The notes under the pieces were generated by a model that saw nothing but the letters and a program-made list of their open reading frames with translations, was not told the DNA's origin and ran no database searches. A DNA stretch of 15,126 nucleotides from CANHCC01 sp040381555 (GTDB taxonomy: Bacteria; Bacteroidota; Bacteroidia; J057; RFSG01). Location of the stretch: NCBI GenBank assembly GCA_040381555.1, contig JBEIHC010000068.1:1-15126 (forward strand), given 5' to 3'. Numbering within the stretch: position 1 is the first letter of the stretch; each line of letters opens with the position of its first letter. Positions 7,781 through 14,926 of the stretch are shown here, one piece after another. Made by a program: the position numbers and the translations under genes.

Positions 7781-8842
7781 ATGGCTGAATCCCTCCCAAT
7801 GACAAAGCCTACCTACCCCATTTGGCTCCTAGGCGATACTGGAGCCGTTCAAGTAGACGGGCAGGATCCTGTTCTCAAAGCTCTTGAACAAGACCTTTAC
7901 GAGCACCCCAATGGCTGTGTGGTTTTGCTTGGAGATTTGATTTACCCTAAGGGTATGCCTGAAAAGGAAGACCCAGGTAGAGCAGCGGCAGAAGCCGTCA
8001 TCAAAGCTCAGTTATCCGTGCTCAAGAATTATCCCGGAAAAATTTATTTCATCAGTGGAAATCACGATTGGAAAAAAGGAAGCAGCAGTGGCTGGAAAAA
8101 CTTAAGAAGATTGGAAACCTTCATCGGAGATGAAATGGGGCAGACTAGCCAGTGTATGCCTCAAAAGCCTGGCCCTGGGCCTGAATGCAAAGAACTATTT
8201 CCAGGATTTAATCTTGTTTTTCTCAATACCCAATGGTGGATGCAGCCTGGAGTTAGAAATCCATTTCGTGTGGAAAGCTTCTTCCAAGAATTAAAGGAAA
8301 TGCTTACTCGGCTGAATCCAAAAACCACTTTAATTTGTGGGCATCATCCGGTCAGGAGCCATTCTCTGCATGGGGGAAAGTTTAGAAAGAAACATCATCT
8401 GTTTCCCCTATCCCTCTATGGAATTGGAACTCCGCCACTTCCAGGAGTTGGAAGCTTGTTACTGATGTACCGAAAATATGTCGGGGCTAAAGAAGATATG
8501 GCTAGCCCAAGATATTCTCGGTTTCGTGAGCGGCTGCTAGACCTGATGGAGGAATTTCCGGGGTTGACCTATGCCTCCGGACATGAACACAATCTTCAGT
8601 GGATACACCGTGAGTTGATTAATCATCTGATTAGTGGAGCTGGTAGTAAATGCTATTATGTGCGCAAAGGAAAAGGAACCCTTTTCGCAGGACAGAGAAA
8701 AGGATTCTTTAGACTGGAGATCAATGAATTGGGAATTCAATCACTCCATATTTTTGAGCAAGAACAACGCGATGGAGTTGTTAAACTAACCCATTCATTA
8801 AATTGGGATAGCTTGCACCAAGCAGAACCGATTACACAATAA
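7781..8842 (+). CDS. Calcineurin-like metallophosphoesterase
   Basis: A 353-residue phosphoesterase of the metallophos superfamily, which uses two metal ions to cleave phosphate esters. The motifs come in the family order: GDTG (D19), GDLIYPKG (D52), GNHDW (N94, H95), GHHP (H188) and GHEHNLQW (H268, H270). All metal-binding positions appear filled. There is no signal peptide, so it is probably cytoplasmic, although the arrangement resembles the catalytic part of purple acid phosphatase-like proteins. The substrate is unknown. The ATG at 7781 lies 21 bases after the tRNA-Lys terminator and I see no TAnnTTTG box in the gap; a second ATG at 7799 (codon 7, MTKPTYP) fits the conserved start of the domain equally well. 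Its stop overlaps the convergent lipid kinase by 11 bases. Confidence 0.88.
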   Translation: MAESLPMTKPTYPIWLLGDTGAVQVDGQDPVLKALEQDLYEHPNGCVVLLGDLIYPKGMPEKEDPGRAAAEAVIKAQLSVLKNYPGKIYFISGNHDWKKGSSSGWKNLRRLETFIGDEMGQTSQCMPQKPGPGPECKELFPGFNLVFLNTQWWMQPGVRNPFRVESFFQELKEMLTRLNPKTTLICGHHPVRSHSLHGGKFRKKHHLFPLSLYGIGTPPLPGVGSLLLMYRKYVGAKEDMASPRYSRFRERLLDLMEEFPGLTYASGHEHNLQWIHRELINHLISGAGSKCYYVRKGKGTLFAGQRKGFFRLEINELGIQSLHIFEQEQRDGVVKLTHSLNWDSLHQAEPITQ

Positions 8843-9743
8843 AGTTAACGGCACCCGGTACTATTTTCACTTCGATTTGCTTGTGGTGTCCTAAAATTTC
8901 TCCATCTGCTTGAAGCAGTACATTTCGTTTAAATCGAATTAAAGCATGCTGGGTTGACCAGATTTTCATTTCTGGAGCAATATTCACATTTCCCCGAAAT
9001 AGGCGCCAAGTTAGAGCGGGCATACGATACCATTTCATTGGTTTAATCAGGCAAATTTCAAATTTACCATCCTCTACACTCCCTCCAGGATTCAATACAG
9101 CTCCAGAACCATATCTAGAACCATTGGCAAAAGCCAGCATGACCGCACGACTTTTAAAATGCTTGTCATTGCAATGTAAGCGGACGGAAAAACTGTTTAT
9201 TCGCACCAAAGCTCGCAGCATTTCTTTAAAATAGCTCCACCCCCCTCTTTGCCCACTTTGCTCAAATCGCCAAATTAATTGAGCATTTAAACCTGCATCA
9301 CTCAGGTGAATTGATATGTACTTATCATTCAGATGTAGAACATCCACTTTCTTGATTTCACCCTCAATTAAGCGTGTTAACGCGGATTCCCAATCTCGAG
9401 GTATTCCTAAATCCAAAGCCATTCCATTAGCAGAACCAGCGGGTAATGTCCCCATTACGATTTCTGTTTCCATGACGCAATTCGCCACCAGATTACAAGT
9501 ACCATCTCCTCCCACAGCAATAAGGCGTTGAGGATGTATTTTCTTGATAAGGTGTTTAATATGGGTGATATCTTGGAAGCCGGTCAGGTAAAATAATTCT
9601 GTGGAAATATTCTGTTTGTCGAGAAATTCCACGGCTTTTTCTATTAAGTCTGCCTTCCTTCGTCCACCGGATACTGGGTTAACCACTAATAACCACAAAG
9701 GTTTTAGGCTAATTTTGGGCAGAGAGAGAGATTCCTCATTCAT
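8832..9743 (-). CDS. Diacylglycerol kinase-family (DAGK_cat/LCB5) lipid kinase
   Basis: A 303-residue soluble kinase of the DAGK catalytic family, whose members phosphorylate diacylglycerol, sphingoid bases or related lipids with ATP at the membrane surface. It shows NPVSGGRRK (22-30), the nucleotide-binding GGDGT (78-82), GTLPAGSANGMA (98-109), the EDGKFEI block (224-230) and the terminal DGE (280-282) that supplies the likely catalytic acid. Length matches YegS/DgkB-like bacterial proteins. The substrate cannot be read from the sequence; a sphingoid-base substrate is possible in Bacteroidota. It is convergent with the metallophosphoesterase, with an 11-base overlap of their 3' ends. It is divergent from tRNA-Leu, whose promoter lies just upstream. 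Confidence 0.9.
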   Translation of the reverse strand: MNEESLSLPKISLKPLWLLVVNPVSGGRRKADLIEKAVEFLDKQNISTELFYLTGFQDITHIKHLIKKIHPQRLIAVGGDGTCNLVANCVMETEIVMGTLPAGSANGMALDLGIPRDWESALTRLIEGEIKKVDVLHLNDKYISIHLSDAGLNAQLIWRFEQSGQRGGWSYFKEMLRALVRINSFSVRLHCNDKHFKSRAVMLAFANGSRYGSGAVLNPGGSVEDGKFEICLIKPMKWYRMPALTWRLFRGNVNIAPEMKIWSTQHALIRFKRNVLLQADGEILGHHKQIEVKIVPGAVNFIV

Positions 9744-9746
9744 TCT

Positions 9747-9776
9747 TTGAAATTACAAAAATGCGTGGTAATTTTG
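9747..9776 (+). promoter_or_regulatory. Promoter of tRNA-Leu
   Basis: TTG at 9747-9749 and TAATTTTG at 9769-9776 are 19 bases apart, so both halves of the Bacteroidota consensus are present. The expected start is near 9783, a few bases before the mature tRNA. The -33 half lies four bases from the start codon of the divergent lipid kinase. Confidence 0.78.
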
Positions 9777-9788
9777 TGCATTCACAAC

Positions 9789-9872
9789 GCCCAGGTGGTG
9801 AAATTGGTAGACATACCATCTTGAGGGGGTGGCGCTGTAACAAGCATGCTGGTTCGAATCCAGTCCTGGGCA
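9789..9872 (+). tRNA. tRNA-Leu (anticodon GAG)
   Basis: An 84-base class II tRNA with a long variable arm. The acceptor stem is GCCCAGG (9789-9795) with CCTGGGC (9865-9871). The anticodon stem CCATC/GGTGG holds loop TTGAGGG, with anticodon GAG at 9823-9825. The T arm has GGTTCGAATCC. A9872 is the discriminator and no CCA is encoded. Confidence 0.97.
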
Positions 9873-9874
9873 CA

Positions 9875-9905
9875 AAAACGGATTTCACAAGAATCCGTTT
9901 TTTTT
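9875..9905 (+). terminator. Intrinsic terminator after tRNA-Leu
   Basis: The stem AAAACGGATT / AATCCGTTTT encloses a seven-base loop and is followed by a run of T. It begins two bases after the tRNA. Confidence 0.9.
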
Positions 9906-10141
9906 ATTTTTTCAAAACTTAAATTAATCGAAAATTAAACTTGTTTGTAAATTAAAATTACTAATTTCGTAGCGAGTATTAGTTATAGCTTTTTTTGGAA
10001 AGCACCCGGAGGGGTGCTTTCTCTTTCTGCTCGCTGCCATCATCGATTGAGCATTATTTAGAAATAACCATTCTGTATATTTTTCTAAGGGTCCTAGTTT
10101 TTTGAGTAAAGCGTACCTTTCAAAAAGTTCTTCTTGAGCTC
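9906..10141. other. Non-coding gap between tRNA-Leu and metF
   Basis: No convincing gene is present. A near-consensus -7 box (TAATTTCG, 9962-9969, with TTG 18 bases upstream at 9941-9943) is followed by a 9-base-pair hairpin at 9999-10020. This could make a short RNA of about 45-50 bases. On the minus strand one reading frame stays open from 10166 to 9924, but its first ATG is at 10043 (39 codons) and I recognise no protein. Confidence 0.45.
9999..10020 (+). terminator. Hairpin, possible terminator
   Basis: AAAGCACCC (9999-10007) pairs perfectly with GGGTGCTTT (10012-10020) around a four-base loop. Downstream is CTCTTTCTGC, only a weak T tract, so termination on the plus strand is uncertain. 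On the minus strand the hairpin is followed by CC and A residues, which argues against termination there. Confidence 0.5.
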
Positions 10142-10142
10142 T

Positions 10143-10175
10143 TTGCCTACCAATAATAATTAATCCTTAATTTTG
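10143..10175 (+). promoter_or_regulatory. Promoter of metF
   Basis: TTG at 10143-10145 and TAATTTTG at 10168-10175 are 22 bases apart. The box ends only seven bases before the metF ATG, so the transcript would have almost no 5' leader. Confidence 0.65.
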
Positions 10176-10182
10176 TAGCCAC

Positions 10183-11142
10183 ATGAAAGTAACTGAACAT
10201 CTTGCCAATTCTGGTAAACCTTGCATATCTGTCGAAATTATCCCACCTAGAAGAGGGGGAAATGTACAGCAAATCCATCAGGCAATTGAAACCATTCTTC
10301 CCTTCAATCCACCTTTTATTGATGTAACCAGCCATGCCGCAGAGGTAATGTGGGAAGAAATGCCCGACGGATCTTTCAAAAAACGCGTTAAACGCAAAAG
10401 TCCGGGCACTTTTGGACTTTGTGCCGCCATCAAGTACAAATACAACATAGATCCGGTGCCTCATATTTTATGTGCCGGATTCTCGAAAGAAGAAACAGAA
10501 GATGCCCTCATAGAGTTGAACTACCTAGGGGTCGAAAATTTATTGTGCATCAAAGGGGATAATGTTTATCAAAGACCTGTACCAGAGGGAAAGACTGCCA
10601 ATACCTTTGCATTAGATTTAGTGCAGCAAGTGAACGGAATGAACCAAGGCAAGTATCTTGATGAAAACCTTATCGATGCCGCCAAAACCGACTTCTGCAT
10701 TGGGGTCAGTTGTTATCCGGAAAAACATTTTGAGGCTCCGAACCTTAAATTCGATATTCAAAATCTGAAAAACAAAGTCGATTCAGGTGCCCATTATGCT
10801 GTGTCCCAAATGTTCTTCGACAACTCTAAATATTTTGAGTTTGTAGATCAAGCCAGAGAAGCTGGGATACAGGTACCCATCATTCCAGGGTTAAAAATCT
10901 TGACCTCCAAAAAACAATTGACTTCTATACCCAAAGTATTTTATATCAATTTTCCAGAGGAGTTAGTGGAGCGGGTCATGGCATGTAAAGATGATAAGGA
11001 GGTAAAAGCGGTGGGTATTGACTGGGCCTATCAGCAGTCCTTAGATCTCTTGGAAAAAGGCGCTCCTTCTTTGCATTTTTACATCATGCAGCATACAGGG
11101 CCTTTTCTGGCATTGATGGAGAAACTCTCTAAAAAATTGTGA
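10183..11142 (+). CDS. metF: Methylenetetrahydrofolate reductase
   Basis: FAD enzyme that reduces 5,10-methylenetetrahydrofolate to 5-methyltetrahydrofolate, supplying methyl groups for methionine synthesis in the cytoplasm. The 319-residue barrel has SVEIIPPR (E18 at the place of the E. coli catalytic glutamate), DVTSHAAE (47-54), HILCAGFSKEET, CIKGD (D126, the FAD-interacting aspartate position), IGVSCYPEKH (173-182) and the C-terminal SQMFFDN and PIIPGLKIL blocks. IIPPR replaces the more common FFPP, which I take as lineage variation. The start at 10183 is the first ATG after the promoter box and gives a normal N-terminus. The stop overlaps the GTG start of the next gene by four bases, so the two are probably one operon even though their pathways differ. 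Confidence 0.95.
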   Translation: MKVTEHLANSGKPCISVEIIPPRRGGNVQQIHQAIETILPFNPPFIDVTSHAAEVMWEEMPDGSFKKRVKRKSPGTFGLCAAIKYKYNIDPVPHILCAGFSKEETEDALIELNYLGVENLLCIKGDNVYQRPVPEGKTANTFALDLVQQVNGMNQGKYLDENLIDAAKTDFCIGVSCYPEKHFEAPNLKFDIQNLKNKVDSGAHYAVSQMFFDNSKYFEFVDQAREAGIQVPIIPGLKILTSKKQLTSIPKVFYINFPEELVERVMACKDDKEVKAVGIDWAYQQSLDLLEKGAPSLHFYIMQHTGPFLALMEKLSKKL

Positions 11143-12167
11143 TTTCTTCAATTTCCCTGTCTTCCCAAATTTATTTATCTGCCTTAGAATCGGCACCAAA
11201 AATGCAGATTCTGGTTGTAGGGGATTTAATGTTAGATCGATATCTTTGGGGCAAAGTGGACCGCATTTCTCCGGAAGCACCTGTGCCGGTTGTGGAGGTT
11301 GAGTTGGAAGAAAATCGATTGGGAGGTGCCGCTAATGTTGCCTTGAACCTGAAAGCCTTGGGTGCCGAACCTATTCTTTGTGGCGTAATCGGCACTGACT
11401 TAGAAGGAGATTTATTTTTAGAACAATTGCAACTCTCCGGCTTATCCACTCAAGGAATAGTCAGAATTCCGGGAAGACGCACTACAGCAAAAATCAGGAT
11501 TATTGGTAATCAACACCAAATGCTGAGAGTGGATAAAGAGATTCGGACTCCACTGCATACCGAAGAAGCTCAGCAGGTATTCGCCCAAATCAAGTTATCC
11601 CTACCTCAGGTTCAAGGGGTAATTTTTGAAGATTATGATAAAGGACTGCTGGATTCAAACCTGATTCAGGAAATTCAACAAGCATTCGCGCCACTCAATA
11701 TTCCTGTACTGGTTGACCCTAAATATCGCAACTTTTTTTACTATCGAGGATGTACCGTTTTTAAGCCGAACTTGAAAGAACTTCGGGAGGGCTTAAACCT
11801 ACCATTGCATAAGGATGATTATTCCGGCCTTCAACAGGCTGTATTGGAATTAAGGAAGAGAATGCCGCATTCTTGGACTCTGCTCACTCTGAGCGAAAAT
11901 GGCATGTTTTTGCTTGATGAGGCGGGAAAAGGCTGGAGAATTCCCGCACATGAACGGAAAATTGCCGATGTGTCTGGAGCGGGCGATACCGTTATTTCCG
12001 TATTAGCATTTGCCCACCTCTTGGGTTTGAGCATTCCAGAGTCAGCAGCCTTGGCAAATTTGGCAGGAGGAATGGTTTGCGAATATCCCGGGGTGGTGCC
12101 CATTCAGAAGGAAGAGCTGGAAAATGAACTCAATCGACTACAAAAACTAGAGCTAATTCCGGTTTAA
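11139..12167 (+). CDS. rfaE1: D-glycero-beta-D-manno-heptose-7-phosphate kinase (RfaE1 type)
   Basis: PfkB-family sugar kinase of 342 residues, closest by motif to the kinase half of HldE/RfaE, which phosphorylates heptose 7-phosphate at C1 on the way to ADP-heptose for LPS core. Visible are VVGDLMLDRYLWG (26-38), GGAANVALNLKALG (62-75), the DPKYRNFFYYRGCTVFKPN segment (193-211) and SGAGDTVISVLA (279-290) with catalytic D283. The adenylyltransferase half of E. coli HldE is missing, so a separate RfaE2 would be needed elsewhere. The start is a GTG overlapping the metF stop (GTGA); an ATG at 11202 would leave only one residue before the first strand, shorter than usual, so GTG is preferred. Related ribokinase-family substrates cannot be excluded. 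Confidence 0.87.
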   Translation: MISSISLSSQIYLSALESAPKMQILVVGDLMLDRYLWGKVDRISPEAPVPVVEVELEENRLGGAANVALNLKALGAEPILCGVIGTDLEGDLFLEQLQLSGLSTQGIVRIPGRRTTAKIRIIGNQHQMLRVDKEIRTPLHTEEAQQVFAQIKLSLPQVQGVIFEDYDKGLLDSNLIQEIQQAFAPLNIPVLVDPKYRNFFYYRGCTVFKPNLKELREGLNLPLHKDDYSGLQQAVLELRKRMPHSWTLLTLSENGMFLLDEAGKGWRIPAHERKIADVSGAGDTVISVLAFAHLLGLSIPESAALANLAGGMVCEYPGVVPIQKEELENELNRLQKLELIPV

Positions 12168-12220
12168 ACATTTTTAACCTTAGTTTTTGTGGATATTTTC
12201 CTACGAAATTTCTGTATTCC

Positions 12221-12252
12221 TTGCGGGATTATTTCAGAAAAGCTTAATTTTG
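12221..12252 (+). promoter_or_regulatory. Promoter of atpD-atpC
   Basis: TTG at 12221-12223 and TAATTTTG at 12245-12252 are 21 bases apart. The expected leader before the ATG at 12293 is about 35 bases and rich in A. Confidence 0.75.
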
Positions 12253-12292
12253 TACGAAGTTTTAAAAATTACAACAAACTGAAATAATATTT

Positions 12293-13798
12293 ATGAGCAA
12301 CAACGGTAAAATCTCCCAAATCATCGGTCCGGTAATAGATGTGGATTTCAGCGGAGACGACATCTCTTTGCCAAAGATTCTGAATGCCCTTGCGGTCAAG
12401 AAAGAAGATGGAACGGAATTGATTCTCGAAGTTCAACAACATTTGGGAGAAAATCGGGTTCGTACGATTGCCATGGATGCAACAGACGGATTGCGTAGAG
12501 GTTTGGAAGTAGTAGATAAAGGCAATAGCATCGAAATGCCTACCGGTGAAGGAATTAAAGGCCGTCTGTTTAATGTGGTCGGTAAAGCGATTGATGGTAT
12601 TCCTCAGCCTGTATCTGCCGGAGGATACAGCATCCACCGTGCAGCACCCAGATTTGAAGATTTGGCGACAGATTCCAAAGTACTTTTTACTGGAATTAAA
12701 GTTATTGACTTATTAGCTCCCTATTTGAAGGGGGGTAAAATCGGACTCTTTGGCGGTGCGGGTGTTGGAAAAACCGTATTGATCATGGAGTTGATTAACA
12801 ATATTGCAAAAGCCCACGCAGGTCTTTCTGTGTTTGCAGGTGTAGGGGAAAGAACCCGTGAAGGAAATGACCTTCTCCGTGAGATGATTGAATCCAATGT
12901 AATTAAATACGGAGAGAAGTTTAAGCATGGGATGGAGAATGGGGAGTGGAACTTAGGGGATGTGGACGAGAAAGAATTGGGAGAGTCACAGGCAACGCTG
13001 ATTTTCGGTCAGATGAATGAGCCTCCTGGAGCTCGTGCCCGTGTTGCTTTGTCCGGTCTTTCTATCGCGGAATACTTCCGGGATGGCGATTCTCAAAGCG
13101 GTGGTCGCGATGTACTATTCTTTATTGATAACATCTTCCGTTTCACCCAAGCAGGTTCTGAAGTATCAGCCCTTTTAGGTCGTATGCCTTCAGCGGTTGG
13201 TTACCAGCCTACCCTCTCTACAGAAATGGGTGCCATGCAGGAAAGAATTACCTCCACCAAAAGAGGATCTATTACTTCTATCCAGGCAGTATATGTACCG
13301 GCGGATGATTATACCGATCCAGCTCCAGCAACAACCTTTACCCACTTGGATGCAACCACGGAATTATCCCGTGAAATTGCTGCCTTGGGGATTTATCCTG
13401 CCGTGGATCCATTGTCTTCTACCTCCAGGATTCTTTCTCCTGCAATTTTGGGAGAAGAGCATTATGCTTGTGCACAAAGAGTAAAACAAATTCTTCAGAA
13501 GTATAAAGAATTGCAAGATATCATCGCTATTTTGGGTATGGATGAATTATCCGATGATGATAAAATGGTGGTCGCTCGTGCCCGTAAAGTACAGCGTTTC
13601 CTTTCTCAACCATTCTTTGTGGCTGAGCAATTTACCGGCTTGAAAGGTAAATTCGTAGGAATTGAAGACACCATCAAAGGGTTCAATATGATTTTGAATG
13701 GGGAACTGGATGCTCTGCCTGAGATGGCCTTCTACTTAGTTGGAAACATCGATGATGTAATCGAAAAAGGCAATAAAATTCTCGCTGAAATTAATTAA
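12293..13798 (+). CDS. atpD: F1F0 ATP synthase subunit beta
   Basis: Catalytic beta subunit of the F1 head, which makes ATP from ADP and phosphate as the rotor turns at the inner membrane. The 501-residue product has the Walker A motif GGAGVGKT (154-161), the catalytic glutamate E186 in GERTREG, Walker B DVLFFID (273-279) and the C-terminal DELSDDDKMVV segment. Compared with the E. coli subunit (about 460 residues) there is extra sequence near residues 205-230 (KYGEKFKHGMENGEWNLGDV), just before the ATLIFGQMNEPPGAR strand; I recall similar insertions in other Bacteroidota. It has its own promoter and is not accompanied by alpha, gamma, delta or F0 genes. The stop overlaps the atpC start by one base (TAATG). 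Confidence 0.98.
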   Translation: MSNNGKISQIIGPVIDVDFSGDDISLPKILNALAVKKEDGTELILEVQQHLGENRVRTIAMDATDGLRRGLEVVDKGNSIEMPTGEGIKGRLFNVVGKAIDGIPQPVSAGGYSIHRAAPRFEDLATDSKVLFTGIKVIDLLAPYLKGGKIGLFGGAGVGKTVLIMELINNIAKAHAGLSVFAGVGERTREGNDLLREMIESNVIKYGEKFKHGMENGEWNLGDVDEKELGESQATLIFGQMNEPPGARARVALSGLSIAEYFRDGDSQSGGRDVLFFIDNIFRFTQAGSEVSALLGRMPSAVGYQPTLSTEMGAMQERITSTKRGSITSIQAVYVPADDYTDPAPATTFTHLDATTELSREIAALGIYPAVDPLSSTSRILSPAILGEEHYACAQRVKQILQKYKELQDIIAILGMDELSDDDKMVVARARKVQRFLSQPFFVAEQFTGLKGKFVGIEDTIKGFNMILNGELDALPEMAFYLVGNIDDVIEKGNKILAEIN

Positions 13799-14058
13799 TG
13801 AAAACACTTCACGCGGATATCGTTACGCCGGATAGAAAAGTTTTTTCCGGAGAAATACAAAGTATTCAATTGCCCGGTTCGGAAGGTAGTTTTGAAGTGC
13901 TGTATAACCACGCGCCTATTGTGGCCACATTGGATTCGGGAAGAATTCGTATCAAAACAGCCGATGGCAAGACTGAATACATTAAGGGAATAGGCGGAGT
14001 AGTGGAAGTGAGTCAGAACAAAGTATCGGTTTTGCTGGAGAAAGCAGAGACGGTGTAA
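13798..14058 (+). CDS. atpC: F1F0 ATP synthase subunit epsilon, short form
   Basis: Epsilon subunit of the F1 central stalk. At 86 residues it has only the N-terminal beta-sandwich domain, with DIVTPDRKVFSGEIQSIQLPG near the start and FEVLYNHAPIVATLDSGRIRI in the middle. The C-terminal two-helix domain that inhibits ATP hydrolysis in E. coli epsilon (about 138 residues) is absent. Short epsilon subunits are known from green sulfur bacteria and Bacteroidota, so this looks like the normal form for the group and not a truncation. Translation is coupled to atpD through TAATG. A strong terminator follows 19 bases after the stop. Confidence 0.95.
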   Translation: MKTLHADIVTPDRKVFSGEIQSIQLPGSEGSFEVLYNHAPIVATLDSGRIRIKTADGKTEYIKGIGGVVEVSQNKVSVLLEKAETV

Positions 14059-14077
14059 ATAAGAAATAAATTAAAAG

Positions 14078-14112
14078 AAAGCCCTGCAGTAAGAAAACTG
14101 TAGGGCTTTTTT
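14078..14112 (+). terminator. Intrinsic terminator after atpC
   Basis: The 12-base-pair stem AAAGCCCTGCAG / CTGTAGGGCTTT, with one G-T pair, closes an eight-base loop and is followed by T residues. It ends the atpD-atpC transcript. Confidence 0.93.
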
Positions 14113-14230
14113 GTTTGGGGGGCTTCCGTTTACCCTAAACCTCTGTTTACCTTGGCTACTCCCCTAAAAAATGGTAGATTTCTCACCAATAACTTTTATT
14201 CAATTAATGGTATAGATTAAGAAATTTGTA

Positions 14231-14238
14231 TATTTTTG
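14231..14238 (+). promoter_or_regulatory. TAnnTTTG box for the exported protein gene
   Basis: TATTTTTG matches the -7 element. It overlaps the ATG at 14236, so that ATG cannot be used from this promoter and the ATG at 14287 is favoured. No clear TTG lies at the -33 distance. Confidence 0.5.
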
Positions 14239-14286
14239 AAAAATTTTCAATCGATATTTTTTTATGGAAAAATTAAATGGCAATTT

Positions 14287-14874
14287 ATGAAAAAAGCTCA
14301 TAAAAATTTGCTCGCTTTATCAATTACAACAATATTCTTATTGCTCGCGCTGGGCAGTTTTGATGATTCAAGCCCAGAATACCCGGAAACCCCTAAAGAA
14401 TCTGAAAAAATAAATTCAGAGCAAAATCATATTGATAATAATACAATTATGGAATTTATTTATGCTAAGTGGGAATTAGATTCTCTTGTTATGATTCCAA
14501 ATGAATACATGAAGAACAATCCCGATGGCCTAAGTGGAATAAAGCATAACAAAGATGGAACAATAGTAAATATTTACCAGCCCAGTTATCGCAATTCTGG
14601 AGATATTGTGGCAATTGAAGAATTCAAGAAAGAAGGAATTCATATTAGTACAAATATTAATGATTATACAATCAAGAATCAACCTGGTGGTAAAAGTGTC
14701 TCTAAATATAAATTTGTAATTGAAAATGGATCTATTATTTCTATACTTGAGTGGGGAAAGAACAAACAAAATGAAACAAAAAGTATATTCGATATCAAAA
14801 AAATAAATGAAAACATATTGGTATATAAACTTGAAGCGGAACAGATGACATTTTATTTTTCGAAGGTGAAATAA
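14287..14874 (+). CDS. Unrecognised exported protein, lipoprotein-like N-terminus without cysteine
   Basis: A 195-residue protein I cannot assign. From the ATG at 14287 it begins MKKAHKNLLALSITTIFLLL, a classic basic-then-hydrophobic export signal, followed by ALGSFDDSSPEYPETP. In Bacteroidota lipoproteins a cysteine followed by acidic residues usually stands where this protein has phenylalanine (codon TTT; TGT would be Cys). After a hydrophilic linker, the rest (WELDSL, then alternating beta-like stretches such as YKFVIENGSIISILEWG and ILVYKLEAEQMTFYFSK) resembles the small lipocalin-like beta-barrel proteins common in this phylum, but only in general character. An upstream in-frame ATG at 14236 lies inside the promoter box. 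Its base composition is more AT-rich than the genes to its left, and an IS element lies downstream, so it may be accessory DNA. Confidence 0.7.
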   Translation: MKKAHKNLLALSITTIFLLLALGSFDDSSPEYPETPKESEKINSEQNHIDNNTIMEFIYAKWELDSLVMIPNEYMKNNPDGLSGIKHNKDGTIVNIYQPSYRNSGDIVAIEEFKKEGIHISTNINDYTIKNQPGGKSVSKYKFVIENGSIISILEWGKNKQNETKSIFDIKKINENILVYKLEAEQMTFYFSKVK

Positions 14875-14926
14875 ATCAGATACACATAAAAATCGACTCG
14901 CATTAATAAAGAAAATGGAATATAAA

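Noticed and set aside
7513..7788. A 91-codon plus-strand reading frame spanning the tRNA-Lys region
   Set aside because: It reads straight through a clear tRNA gene, its promoter and terminator, and its protein has no recognisable features.
10147..10464. A 105-codon minus-strand frame opposite the start of metF
   Set aside because: Most of it lies antisense to well-supported metF codons and the translation looks random.
14127..14153. GTTTACC direct repeat downstream of the atpC terminator
   Set aside because: Two 7-base copies in AT-rich sequence are easily expected by chance and no function is suggested.
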